64,000 bases of DNA from Burkholderiales bacterium 67-32 (GTDB lineage Bacteria; Pseudomonadota; Gammaproteobacteria; Burkholderiales; Burkholderiaceae_B), in the NCBI GenBank assembly GCA_001898625.1, contig MKUP01000023.1, positions 62,001-126,000 on the forward strand. The letters run 5' to 3'. This document shows, in pieces, positions 7,584 to 18,128 of this stretch. Each line of letters starts with the position of its first letter. Position 1 is the first letter of the stretch. The position numbers and the translations under genes were made by a program. The notes under the pieces were generated by a model. It was not told the DNA's origin. It saw only the letters and a program-made list of their open reading frames with translations, and did not search any database.

Positions 7584-10423
7584 GGTTCCAGGACCTCCCG
7601 TATTTTTTCCGGCGTGACCGGCAGGTCGGTGAAGCGGTGGCCGATGGCATGCGCGATGCCGTTCACGATGGCGGCGACGATGGGGATCATGACGACTTCC
7701 GCGATGCCCTTGGGCGGGTCGGTGTCCGAGAGGGGCGGCAAGATGTCGCCGGTCTGGCGCCACACGGCCACGTCGCGCGCGCGCGGCAGGTGGTAGCGGT
7801 CGAAGTTCCAGGTGCCGTTGCCGGGGCCGTCCTCGTACAGGGGCAGGTATTCGTGCAGCGCGTGGCCGATGCCCATCGCGATCCCGCCCTGCAACTGGCC
7901 CGAGACCAGGTCCTCGACCACCGGCTTGCCGCATTCGAGCACCGAGTGGTGCGACAGCAGCCGTACCTGGCCGCTGGTCGGGTTGACGGCCAGCTCGGCC
8001 AGGGCGGCGTTGGCGCTGTAGTAGGTGACGCCAGCGTTGTTGCGCTGGGTCGGCGGATAGAAGATGTTCGCGCGCTTGATGACGTCGTAGGGCTGGGCCG
8101 AGCGGCTGCCGTCGCCGTGGCGCACGGCCAGGCCGTCCAGCGGCCGCCGGATCGTCGTGCCGCCCACGTTGAAATCTGCCTCGGCCCATTGCCAGCGGTT
8201 GAAGGTATGGCCCACCGCCGCGGTCACGAAGTTGGCTTCATAGGCGGTCTTGACCAGGCGTTCGAGCGGCAGCGGCTCCAGCCCGTTCGCGGTCAGGCCG
8301 CGTTCGGTCCAGCGCGCATCCTCGCGCCGCACTACCAGGGGCGCGGCCTGGCCGCCGCCGATGCCGCGGCTCCAGATCGCCATCGCGGCCGGCCACAGGC
8401 CGTGCTCGAACACGACGCGGGCCGTTTCCTTGGTGGCGTGCCCGAAAAAGTAGACCGAGTTGCTGGCGCTGGAGGGCGAGGCGTGGACCGGCGTCCACAT
8501 CGGATCGGCGGCCAGCCGGTCCTGGTCTTCCTGCTTGACCGTATAGGTGTCGACGTTGCCGATCATGGGCAGGTCGGACCAGTCGGTGACGGCGGTACGC
8601 ACTTCGTCGGCGGGGCGGCCGAACCATTGCGCGCACATCACGGCCTGCGAGGTGCTCATGCCGGTGCCGATCTCGACGCCCGTATGATGCAGCACGATGC
8701 GCCCTTCCCGGGTCAGCGCCACGCGCACGAAGGCCGCCTCGCCGCCGGTGCCGAAGTCCTTCTGCACACAGGCGAAGCCCACGCCATAGCGCTCGTTCGG
8801 ATGGGCAGCTTCGTAGTCGCGCTTGCGCTGGTCCCGTTCGGTCCACAGCGGATGGCGGCGCGCGCGCTCGAGCACCTCGTCCACCCGCAGGGCGCCGCCG
8901 GCGATGGCGCCCTGGGTGTTCTTCATGCCGGACAGCAGTGCGTTGCGGACGCGGAGCTCGATCGGGTCGATGCCCAGTTCCCCGGCCATCTCGTCGATCA
9001 TCATCTCGGTGGCGGCCATGCTTTGCAGCGTGCCGTACCCGCGCGCCGAGCCGGCATCCACGGCACGGGAGGCTTTGGCGACGGCGATCAGGTCGTTCTT
9101 GGGGAAGTAATAGACGGACTGCGCGGCGGTCGCGGCCACCATGACGACCGAAGGCGAGAAATTCGAGCGCCCGCCGCCGTCGCCGGTGAAGGTGCCCTGG
9201 AAGGACTGGAGCTTGCCCGTTTTGCGGTCCACCGCCATGGTGTACTGCATGTCGAAGGCGTGGCGCTTGAGCGAGGTCTGGAAATGCTCGAAGCGGTCCA
9301 CCGCGAAGCGCACCGGATGGCCGTCGCCGTACAACGCGGCGACCAGGCCGTAGAACGGCACGTTGCAGTGGTCCTTGGAGCCGTACCCGACCGTGTAGCA
9401 GGGATGCACGAACAGGTGTTCCAGCGGGAAGCCGCTGTCGGCCACCATCTGGGCGGCGGCCTCGGCCACTTCCTGTGGCGACTGCGTGGCCAGCACCATG
9501 TGCAGCGAGCGCGTGGCCGGGTCATACCAGCAGTTCGCGTTGTCCGGTTCGAGCGCGGCGGTGTCGACGGACTGCGTGGTGTAGCGGCGCTTCATGACCA
9601 GCCAGTCGCCGGGCGGCGCGGCCAGTTCCGCACCGATCTGCTCGGCCGCGCGCATGCCCCGCGCGTCGAGGCTGTCCTCGGGCTTGGTCGAGGGCCAGAC
9701 CAGGGTTTTCTTTTCGGTGGGAAAGAGGGGGCTGTCTTTCAGGCTGGAGTAAGCATCCTCGTCGTCGGGCGATGCGCCGCCGACGCGGACGTACCGGAAC
9801 ACGCCCCAGGGCTCGCGGTCGAGCGGCCCGGTCGTCGCGCCGTAGCGGATGACGTCGCGGGCGGCGCGCAGCCGTCCGCGGGCGAGCTGGTAGCGCGCGA
9901 AGTCGTGGAAGATCAGGATGGCGATCGCGTGCCCCAGGTAGGCCGGCGTCTTGCCGGTGGGCAGCAGCATGTCCTCGCCGTAGAAGCTGGGGAAGGCCAG
10001 CTTGTCGCGGGCCAGGTCCTCGGCCGTGACCACGCGGTCGGGCTTGAGGTCGTCTCCCAGCGACGCCAGGTCGAAGCCGGTATAGGTCCGGTCGGCCAGC
10101 GTGGCGCGAAGGATGAACGCATGCGACTGCTGCTTGGGCCAGTGCGGCATGTCGGCGGCGCGGATGTCGCGGGCGAAGACCTTGCCGCCCACCACTTTCT
10201 CGTGGCCGTCGATCCGGAAGCGGGTGTGGCCGTCGGCCGGGTTCCACTGCGCGCCGCGCAGGATGCGTTCTTCGAACAGGGCGCCGAACGCGGCGCTGTA
10301 CAAGGGGGCTATCCACACCGTGACGCCGCCCACCGCGATGGCCTTCAGGAAGCCACGGCGGGACGTGCCGGCGCCTGTGGCGTCCGCGCGGGCCGTCTGG
10401 TTCCAGCCAGGATCTTGCTTCAC
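7580..10423 (-). CDS. Molybdopterin-binding large subunit, Tat-exported
   Basis: Catalytic subunit of a xanthine dehydrogenase-family hydroxylase (nicotinate or isoquinoline oxidoreductase-like), which hydroxylates a carbon next to a ring nitrogen or an aldehyde using water. The 947-residue protein starts at GTG 10423, with AAGGAG about 6 nt upstream. That start places a twin-arginine signal (TSRRGFLKAIAVGG) near residue 22, so the holoenzyme is probably moved to the periplasm where the cytochrome lies. Molybdopterin-binding segments include GSARGYGTLQSMAATEM and GVEIGTGMSTSQAVM. The C-terminal KGIAEVVMIPIVAAIVNG holds the candidate catalytic Glu. It is the first gene of the unit, divergent from the indolepyruvate oxidoreductase-like genes. 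The substrate cannot be read from sequence. At 947 residues it is longer than IorB-type subunits as I recall them. Confidence 0.88.
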   Translation of the reverse strand: MKQDPGWNQTARADATGAGTSRRGFLKAIAVGGVTVWIAPLYSAAFGALFEERILRGAQWNPADGHTRFRIDGHEKVVGGKVFARDIRAADMPHWPKQQSHAFILRATLADRTYTGFDLASLGDDLKPDRVVTAEDLARDKLAFPSFYGEDMLLPTGKTPAYLGHAIAILIFHDFARYQLARGRLRAARDVIRYGATTGPLDREPWGVFRYVRVGGASPDDEDAYSSLKDSPLFPTEKKTLVWPSTKPEDSLDARGMRAAEQIGAELAAPPGDWLVMKRRYTTQSVDTAALEPDNANCWYDPATRSLHMVLATQSPQEVAEAAAQMVADSGFPLEHLFVHPCYTVGYGSKDHCNVPFYGLVAALYGDGHPVRFAVDRFEHFQTSLKRHAFDMQYTMAVDRKTGKLQSFQGTFTGDGGGRSNFSPSVVMVAATAAQSVYYFPKNDLIAVAKASRAVDAGSARGYGTLQSMAATEMMIDEMAGELGIDPIELRVRNALLSGMKNTQGAIAGGALRVDEVLERARRHPLWTERDQRKRDYEAAHPNERYGVGFACVQKDFGTGGEAAFVRVALTREGRIVLHHTGVEIGTGMSTSQAVMCAQWFGRPADEVRTAVTDWSDLPMIGNVDTYTVKQEDQDRLAADPMWTPVHASPSSASNSVYFFGHATKETARVVFEHGLWPAAMAIWSRGIGGGQAAPLVVRREDARWTERGLTANGLEPLPLERLVKTAYEANFVTAAVGHTFNRWQWAEADFNVGGTTIRRPLDGLAVRHGDGSRSAQPYDVIKRANIFYPPTQRNNAGVTYYSANAALAELAVNPTSGQVRLLSHHSVLECGKPVVEDLVSGQLQGGIAMGIGHALHEYLPLYEDGPGNGTWNFDRYHLPRARDVAVWRQTGDILPPLSDTDPPKGIAEVVMIPIVAAIVNGIAHAIGHRFTDLPVTPEKIREVLEP

Positions 10424-10538
10424 AGCACGCTCCTTGCAGCAAAACCGCAAGTGCCATGCTGGCAGCAAAAGATGGTTTTATCAATACCGGAAAAGGGCGG
10501 AGGTCCATGCGTGCCCGATGCGGTATGCATGGATTTTC

Positions 10539-10575
10539 CTTATAGGGATTCTACGAGGTATTCACCAAACAAATG
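10539..10575 (-). promoter_or_regulatory. Shared 37-bp promoter element, copy B (hydroxylase operon)
   Basis: Plus-strand reading begins CTTATAGGGATTCTACG, then TATTCA and CAAATG at the same spacing as copy A. The minus-strand TAGAAT (10548-10553) gives a candidate -10 for the hydroxylase operon, whose start codon is 116 nt downstream, close to the 107 nt seen for copy A. The element also lies upstream of the divergent plus-strand gene at 10660, which may share the activator. Confidence 0.55.
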
Positions 10576-10659
10576 TGGAATATACGAATAAACCATTAGC
10601 CCACGGCCCGGTGCCGGAGAAGAATGATGCGCTGACACCAGGCAGAGGAGAACGGGACC

Positions 10660-12840
10660 ATGGCGGAGCGTTCGTTCACGAACGAGGTCGGCAAGCTGAA
10701 GCTGGGCGAAGGCGAGGAATTCCGCGGCGAGGGCATCCTGGCCGTGACCAAGGCCCTGCTGCAGTCCGGTGTGTCGTACGTGGCGGGATACCAGGGGGCG
10801 CCGATCTCGCACCTGATGGATGTGCTGACCGACGCGAACGACATCCTGGAAGAGCTGGGCGTCCACTTCGAGCACAGCGCCTCCGAGGCGACGGCCACCG
10901 CGACGCTGGCGGCCTCGGTCAACTATCCGCTGCGCGGCGCCGTCACCTTCAAGTCCACCGTGGGCACCAACGTGGCCTCGGACGCGCTGGCCAATCTGGC
11001 CTCCGGCGGCGTGACCGGCGGCGCGCTGCTGATCGTGGGCGAGGACTACGGCGAAGGCTCCAGCATCATGCAGGAGCGCTCGCATGCCTTCGCGATGAAG
11101 TCGCAGGTCTGGCTGCTGGACCCCCGGCCGAACCTGGAAAGCATGGTGGGCGCGGTCGAACGGGGCTTCGAACTGTCGGAAGCCAGCAATACGCCCGTCA
11201 TGCTGCAATTGCGCATCCGCGCCTGTCACGTGCATGGCCGTTTCACGGCGCGGGCGAACAAGCGGCCCTCGTACACGCTCAAGGACGCCATCGAGAACCC
11301 CGAGCGCGACGTCAACCGCATCGTGCTGCCGCCGGCCTCCTACCTGCACGAGCAGGAGAAGGTGGCCAAGCGCTGGCCGGCGGCGGTGCGCTACATCGCC
11401 CAGCACGGCATGAACGAGTTCTTCGGCGCCGATGACCAGGACATCGGCATCGTCATGCAAGGCGGCATGTACAACGGCGTGCTGCGCGCGCTGGAGCTGC
11501 TGGGGCTGGCCGACGCCTTCGGCCAGTCGCGGATCCCGCTGTACGTGCTGAACGTGACCTATCCGCTGGTGGACGAGGAGTTCGTCCGCTTCTGCGCCGG
11601 CAAGCGCGGCATCCTGATCGTGGAAGAAGGGCAGCCCGACTACATCGAGCAGGCGGTCCACGCCATCCTGCGGCGCGCCGACCTGAACACGCGCGTCCAT
11701 GGCAAGGACGTACTGCCGATGGCAGGGGAATACACCGGCGGCGTGCTGCTCAAGGGGCTGGCGGAGTACGTGCGCCGCTACGAGCCCAGCCTGCTCGAAG
11801 GGCGGCCACTGCCCCGCGCCGCGCGGCCGACCGAGCCCGCGCGCATGCCGGACAATCCCAAGGCCTTCGCCATCCAGCAGGCGTCCGACCAGGTCCAGGG
11901 GCGGCCGCCGTCGTTCTGTACCGGCTGTCCGGAACGCCCCATCTTCACCGCCATCAAGCTGGTCGAGCGCGAGCTGGGCCGCCACCACATCAGTTGCGAC
12001 ATAGGCTGCCACCTGTTCTCGGTGCTGCCGCCCTTCAACCTGGGCGCCACGACCATGGGCTACGGCCTGGGGTGGGCTGGCGCCTCGGCGCTGAACACCC
12101 GCGAGACCACCCGCCGCACCATCTCCATCATGGGCGACGGCGGGTTCTGGCACAACGGCCTGACCAGCGGCGTGGGCAACGCCGTGTTCAACGAGACCGA
12201 CAACGTGCTGCTGGTGGTGGACAACGGCTACTCGGCCGCCACCGGCGGGCAGGACGTGCTGTCGTCCAAGGCCGAGAACCCGATACGCAGCACCAACAAC
12301 CCCATCGAGAACGCGGTGCGCGGGGTGGGCGTGAAGTGGGTGCGGACGGTGACGCACACCTACAGCGTGGCGCAGATGCGCGACACGCTGCGCGAGGCGT
12401 TGACCACGCGCGAGAAAGGCCCGAAGGTCGTGGTGGCACAGAGCGAGTGCATGCTGAACAAGCAGCGCCGCGTGCGTCCGCTGATGCGCAAGGCCATAGG
12501 CGAAGGCCGGCGCGTCGTGCGTGAACGCTTCGGCGTGGATCCCGACACCTGCACCGGCGACCACTCCTGTATCCGGCTGTCAGGCTGCCCCTCGTTGACC
12601 ATACGAGACAACCCCGATCCGCTGCGCAGCGATCCGGTCGCGGCGGTGGTGGACAGCTGCGTGGGCTGCGGGCTGTGCGGCGAGGTCTCGCATGCCGCCG
12701 TGCTGTGTCCGTCGTTCTACCGGGCCGAGATCATCAACAATCCGGGGCGTTGGGACAGGTTCAAGGCGGGGATCAGAAAGGCCGTCATCGGCGCCTTGCA
12801 GCGCCGCATCGACCGCCGGCAGGAGGGATTGGCGGCATGA
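10660..12840 (+). CDS. iorA: Indolepyruvate:ferredoxin oxidoreductase-like, alpha chain
   Basis: Thiamine pyrophosphate 2-oxoacid oxidoreductase chain that decarboxylates aryl pyruvates to aryl acetyl-CoA and reduces ferredoxin. The 726-residue protein has the pyrimidine-binding domain first (GYQGAPISHLMDVL, residues about 42-55). A CTGCPERP segment follows, then the TPP diphosphate motif GDGGFWHNGLTSGVGN with downstream VVDNGYSAATGGQ. The C-terminus holds two [4Fe-4S] motifs: CTGDHSCIRLSGCPS and CVGCGLCGEV, with a distal CP. AGAGGAGA precedes the ATG at about 9 nt. The downstream partner starts within its stop codon. Archaeal IorA makes phenylacetyl- or indoleacetyl-CoA; the true substrate here is not known, and the linkage to a molybdenum hydroxylase suggests aromatic catabolism. 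Confidence 0.88.
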   Translation: MAERSFTNEVGKLKLGEGEEFRGEGILAVTKALLQSGVSYVAGYQGAPISHLMDVLTDANDILEELGVHFEHSASEATATATLAASVNYPLRGAVTFKSTVGTNVASDALANLASGGVTGGALLIVGEDYGEGSSIMQERSHAFAMKSQVWLLDPRPNLESMVGAVERGFELSEASNTPVMLQLRIRACHVHGRFTARANKRPSYTLKDAIENPERDVNRIVLPPASYLHEQEKVAKRWPAAVRYIAQHGMNEFFGADDQDIGIVMQGGMYNGVLRALELLGLADAFGQSRIPLYVLNVTYPLVDEEFVRFCAGKRGILIVEEGQPDYIEQAVHAILRRADLNTRVHGKDVLPMAGEYTGGVLLKGLAEYVRRYEPSLLEGRPLPRAARPTEPARMPDNPKAFAIQQASDQVQGRPPSFCTGCPERPIFTAIKLVERELGRHHISCDIGCHLFSVLPPFNLGATTMGYGLGWAGASALNTRETTRRTISIMGDGGFWHNGLTSGVGNAVFNETDNVLLVVDNGYSAATGGQDVLSSKAENPIRSTNNPIENAVRGVGVKWVRTVTHTYSVAQMRDTLREALTTREKGPKVVVAQSECMLNKQRRVRPLMRKAIGEGRRVVRERFGVDPDTCTGDHSCIRLSGCPSLTIRDNPDPLRSDPVAAVVDSCVGCGLCGEVSHAAVLCPSFYRAEIINNPGRWDRFKAGIRKAVIGALQRRIDRRQEGLAA

Positions 12841-14402
12841 ACATGACGCACGATATCCGTGGCGCGGGCACGCCGCGCGCACTGACCATCGCGGTGCTGG
12901 CCATGGGCGGCGAGGGCGGCGGGGTACTGGCCGACTGGCTGGTGGACCTGGCCGAGCACAACGGCTACCTGGCCCAGACCACCTCGGTGCCGGGCGTGGC
13001 CCAGCGTACCGGCGCCACGGTGTACTACATCGAGATGTTCCGCGAAGCGGACGTGCCGCCGGGGCAGGCGCCGGTCATGGCACTGGGTCCGGTCCCCGGC
13101 GAGGTCGACGTCGTCATCGCGTCCGAGTTGATGGAGGCGGGCCGCGCCTTGCAGCGCGGCCTGGTTGCGGAGGACCGTACCACGCTGATCGCCTCCACCC
13201 ACCGGGTGTATTCCATGACGGAACGCACGGCGATGGGCGACGACCGGGTCGATTCGGCCGCGTTGCTGGAAGGCGGACGGGTGGCGGCGCGGCGCTTCGT
13301 GGCCGCCGACTTCAGCAGCATGGCCGAGGACGCCGGCAGCCCCATCAGCCCGGCGCTGTACGGGGCGCTGGCGGCGACGGGCGCGCTGCCCTTCGGACGC
13401 GAGCTTTTCGAGGAAGCGATCCGGCGCGGGGGCGTGGGTGTGAAGGCCAGCCTGCAAGCCTTCGCCGCGGGTTTCGACGCGGCCGTGGCCAGTCAGGACG
13501 CGCCGGTGCTGCGCGAGACCACCGTGCGGCGCGAGGCGGCGGCCGAGGCGCCCATGTCCACGAGCCGCCTGCCCGCCGCCGTCGGCCCCCGGCTGGCTGC
13601 CCTGGACGAACGGATGGCGCGAGAATTTCCGGCCAGATGCCACGCGGTGCTGCGCGCCGGCCTGGTCCGCGCGGCGGACTACCAGGACGTGGCCTATGCC
13701 GGCGAGTACCTGGACCGGCTCGCGCCGCTGCTGGCCGCGCTGCCGGATCGCGGCGCCGCCAGCCTGGAGGTCCTGTCCGAGACCGCCCGCCACCTGGCCT
13801 TGTGGATGACCTACGAAGACGTGGCGCGGGTGGCGGACCTGAAGACGCGCGGCACGCGCTTCGCCCGCGTGGCCGCCGAGGTGCGCCTGACACCTGCGCA
13901 GCAACTGGAGATCAATGAATTCATGCATCCCAGGCTGGAGGAACTGGCCGACGCCATGCCCGCGTGGCTCGGGCGGTGGATGATGCGTAGTGCCGTGGCG
14001 CGCGCCTGCATCATGCCTTTCACCCGCAAGGGCCGGGTGGTGCGCACCAGTTCGCTGCGCGGCTTTCTTCTGCTGTACGCGGTGGCGGGACTGCGCGGCA
14101 TACGCCGGGGCTCGTTGCGCTACCAGGTCGAACGCGAACGCATGGCGCGCTGGATGGAGGCCATCGTCTCGCTGGCGGCGGGCCAGCCGGCGCTGGCCGT
14201 GGAGGTGGCGCGGGCGCAGCGGCTGATCAAGGGCTATGGCGATACCCACGTGCGTGGCTGGGGCAGTTTCCAGCGCATCATGTCGGTGCTGCCGGCGCTG
14301 CGGCAGGCCGCCGACGGCCCTGCGCGCCTGCGCGCGTTGGTCAAGGCGGCCCTGTCGGACGACAGCGGCCACGCGCTGGAGGAAAAACTCGCGACCGTCT
14401 AG
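12837..14402 (+). CDS. iorB: Indolepyruvate oxidoreductase beta-like with C-terminal extension
   Basis: Gamma/beta partner chain of the 2-oxoacid oxidoreductase. The first 200 residues are the IorB-type domain: AVLAMGGEGGGVLADWLVDLAE, then TTSVPGVAQRTGATVYYIEM and an APVMALGPVPGEVDVVIASEL stretch. About 290 further residues form a helical domain resembling DUF6537, found fused to IorB in proteobacteria. The 521-residue length is therefore much larger than archaeal IorB (about 200). The ATG at 12837 overlaps the previous stop by 4 nt. A TRAP transporter operon follows after 60 nt. Confidence is good for family and moderate for substrate class. Confidence 0.83.
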   Translation: MNMTHDIRGAGTPRALTIAVLAMGGEGGGVLADWLVDLAEHNGYLAQTTSVPGVAQRTGATVYYIEMFREADVPPGQAPVMALGPVPGEVDVVIASELMEAGRALQRGLVAEDRTTLIASTHRVYSMTERTAMGDDRVDSAALLEGGRVAARRFVAADFSSMAEDAGSPISPALYGALAATGALPFGRELFEEAIRRGGVGVKASLQAFAAGFDAAVASQDAPVLRETTVRREAAAEAPMSTSRLPAAVGPRLAALDERMAREFPARCHAVLRAGLVRAADYQDVAYAGEYLDRLAPLLAALPDRGAASLEVLSETARHLALWMTYEDVARVADLKTRGTRFARVAAEVRLTPAQQLEINEFMHPRLEELADAMPAWLGRWMMRSAVARACIMPFTRKGRVVRTSSLRGFLLLYAVAGLRGIRRGSLRYQVERERMARWMEAIVSLAAGQPALAVEVARAQRLIKGYGDTHVRGWGSFQRIMSVLPALRQAADGPARLRALVKAALSDDSGHALEEKLATV

Positions 14403-15978
<1,576 letters not shown>

Positions 15979-15982
<4 letters not shown>

Positions 15983-17292
15983 GCTGGCAGATCGCGGCCT
16001 GGATCCTGCTGGGTGGATCCACGGTGTTGCTGTTCATCGGCATGCCCGTGGCGCTGACCTTCATCTCCATCAACATCATCGGCGCGTGGCTGTACATGGG
16101 AGGCGAGATCGGGCTGATGCAGCTCGCCCGCAACAGCGTCAGCTCGGTGGCGGCCTTCTCGCTCACGCCCATCCCGCTGTTCGTGCTGATGGGCGAGGTG
16201 CTGTTCCACACCGGCCTCGCGCTCAAGGTGATCGACGGCATCGAGCGCCTGATCACGCGCGTGCCGGGGCGCCTGGCCGTGGTCGCGGTGGTGGCCGGCA
16301 CGGTGTTCTCGGCCATTTCCGGATCGACCATCGCCACCACCGCCATGCTGGGTTCGCTGATGCTGCCCGTCATGCTGTCGCGCGGCTACCACCCCCGCAT
16401 CGCGACCGGGCCCATCATGGCCATCGGCGCCGTGGACATGCTGATACCGCCGTCGGCGCTGACCGTGCTGCTGGGTTCGCTGTCGGGCATCTCCATCTCC
16501 AAGCTGCTGATAGGCGGGGTGATGCCGGGGATCATCCTGTCGGTGGCCTTCGTGCTGTGGATCGTGGTGCGCGTGCGCATCACGCCGTCCTGGGCACCCT
16601 CCGATACCGGCGAGCGCCGCACCGGCTGGGCGCGGTGGAGCCTGTTCGTGGCCTACGTGCTGCCTACGCTGTCCATCTTCGGCGTCGTGGTGGGCGCGCT
16701 GGCGGCGGGCTGGGCCACGCCCACCGAATGCGCGGCGCTGGGGTCCTTCGCCACCATGCTGCTGGCCATGCTCTACCGGCGCCTGACCTGGGAAGCCGTG
16801 GTCAAGTCGCTGAAGGGAACGGCCGCCATCTCGGGCATGATTCTGTTCATCATCCTGGGTGCCACGACTTTTGCCCAGATCCTGTCGTTCTCGGGCGCGA
16901 GCAACGGCCTGGTGGAGCTGATCACCGGCCACGGGCTGTCCACCGGCATGATCGTGCTGGGCATGATGCTGATGCTGATCTTCCTGGGCATCTTCGTCGA
17001 CCAGATCAGCATGATGATGATCACGCTGCCGATCTTCATGCCCATCGTCGGCGTGCTGGGCATCGATCCGGTGTGGTTCGGCGTCATGTTCCTGATCTGC
17101 ATGCAGCTCGGCCTGCTGCTGCCGCCGCACGGCCTTTTGCTGATGACCATGCGCGGCGTGGCGCCGCCGTCGGTCTCGATGGGGACGATCTTCATCGCGG
17201 TCGTGCCCTACGTGGTCATGAGTCTGTTGCTGCTGGGCGTGGTGTTTTTCGTGCCGGGTATCGCCACCTGGCTGCCGAAGATGCTTGGCTAG
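15979..17292 (+). CDS. TRAP transporter large permease (DctM)
   Basis: A 437-residue membrane protein with about 12 hydrophobic helices, the transport channel of the TRAP system. Family landmarks are MGEVLFHTGLALKVIDGI, the AISGSTIATTAMLGSLMLP repeat region and PPSALTVLLGSLSGIS. The C-terminal pseudo-repeat has DQISMMMITLPIFMPI and GLLLPPHGLLLMTMRG. Length is standard. It is the last gene of the iorA-iorB-TRAP unit. The 836 bp beyond its stop hold no gene, so transcription probably ends there, although no simple T-rich terminator is visible. Confidence 0.92.
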
Positions 17293-17365
17293 CTGCCTAG
17301 GCTGAATCGCCATTCATGGCATCCATGATGACTGGCCTCAATGGCGGGGATCGAGATCTTGAACC

Positions 17366-17611
17366 GTCCTTGGTCGGTGGGGCGGGGCGGCCCGCTCGGG
17401 GGGCGCAGCGAAGCCGGTCCCGCTGCGCGGGACTACCCGGCGAGGGTGGGCTTGGCGGGGCGGGCGCAGAACTCGCGCGGGGATAGCCCCCCGGGCTATC
17501 CCTACTGCCGCGCTCAAACAGCTGCGCCCTTGCTTCCCCGCCAAGCCCACCCTCGCCGGCGGCTCCGAATGCGCCCCCCGAGCGGGCCGCCCCGCCCCAC
17601 CGACCAAGGAC
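17366..17611 (+). repeat. Palindromic element copy 1, 246 bp
   Basis: The outer 41 bp (17366-17406) are perfectly complementary to the last 41 bp. Pairing continues inward to a centre near 17490, where GGGATAGCCC faces GGGCTATCCC. The left arm has an extra bulge containing GTCCCGCTGCGCGGGAC, itself a small hairpin, opposite a shorter segment ATTCGGAGCCGCC on the right arm. This asymmetry gives the element an orientation. It is a structured non-coding repeat; function unknown. Confidence 0.85.
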
Positions 17612-17720
17612 TACCACGGTGATAAGTGACGATCGCGGGTCGAGACTCGGCGATGGGTCTTTCTCCATTTAATAAGACGACCGTGCTGAAGTTCATGGGG
17701 CTAGTTGACTAGCGGTGCAG

Positions 17721-17966
17721 GTCTTGTCCGATGCGCCGGGGCCGGGCAGGCGGTGGGGCGCATTCGGAGCCGCCGGTGGGGACAGGGTGGACGGGGAAGC
17801 AAGGGCGCAGTTGTTTGAGGGCGGCTTTCGGGGTAGCCCAGTGGGCTACCCCGGCCCGAGTTCTGCGCCCGCCCCGGCCACCCTGTCCCCACCGGGTAGT
17901 CCCGCGCAGCGGGACCGGCTTCGCTGCGCTCCACCGCCTGCCCGGCCCCGGCGCATCGGACAAGAC
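17721..17966 (-). repeat. Palindromic element copy 2, 246 bp, inverted
   Basis: Same length as copy 1, with 40 of 41 outer positions pairing. The bulged hairpin GTCCCGCGCAGCGGGAC is on the right arm and the ATTCGGAGCCGCC segment on the left, so it is inverted relative to copy 1. The centre is GGGGTAGCCC facing GGGCTACCCC. The outer stem sequence differs from copy 1 at many positions while remaining self-complementary. The right end runs into ACCGGGTAAAGAAC, resembling the flank of the third copy at 41529. Confidence 0.85.
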
Positions 17967-18013
17967 CGGGTAAAGAACATGAACATGAATGTCGACTCCG
18001 CCCATAATTGAAT

Positions 18014-18027
18014 TTGATTTGCATCAA
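18014..18027. promoter_or_regulatory. Perfect FNR/Anr-type box
   Basis: TTGAT, 4 nt, ATCAA: an exact match to the FNR/Anr consensus, extended by one more complementary pair (T and A). It lies about 100 nt before the oxygenase start codon. A GGCTAT hexamer at 18055-18060, preceded by TG, could be the -10, placing the box near -46, slightly off the classical -41.5. The site suggests oxygen-responsive control of the oxygenase operon. Confidence 0.65.
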
Positions 18028-18128
18028 AAATGGGATGATGAGTTCCAGCCATGTGGCTATGCCCGGGCTGGGCAAATCCTTACCATCGCTCCGTCGCCCG
18101 AAGTTCGCGAGGCGTATTGGAGAAAACG

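Larger units (their letters stand above)
17293..18128. other. 836-bp non-coding interval
   Basis: No credible gene. It holds two 246-bp palindromes (listed separately), a short AT-richer gap at about 17612-17720, and the promoter region of the ring-hydroxylating oxygenase from about 17967. Open frames in the palindromes exist on both strands but mirror each other because the arms are complementary; they are not supported as genes. Confidence 0.75.

Noticed and set aside
7637-10591. 984-residue plus-strand frame opposite the molybdenum subunit
   Set aside because: Shadow of the xanthine dehydrogenase-family gene; composition is Gly/Arg/Val-rich without motif.
17297-18075. Several 60-125-residue frames on both strands with shared text
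   Set aside because: They arise from the palindromic arms, which read alike on both strands; no start sites or conservation as protein supported. Such frames are often annotated as hypothetical proteins.
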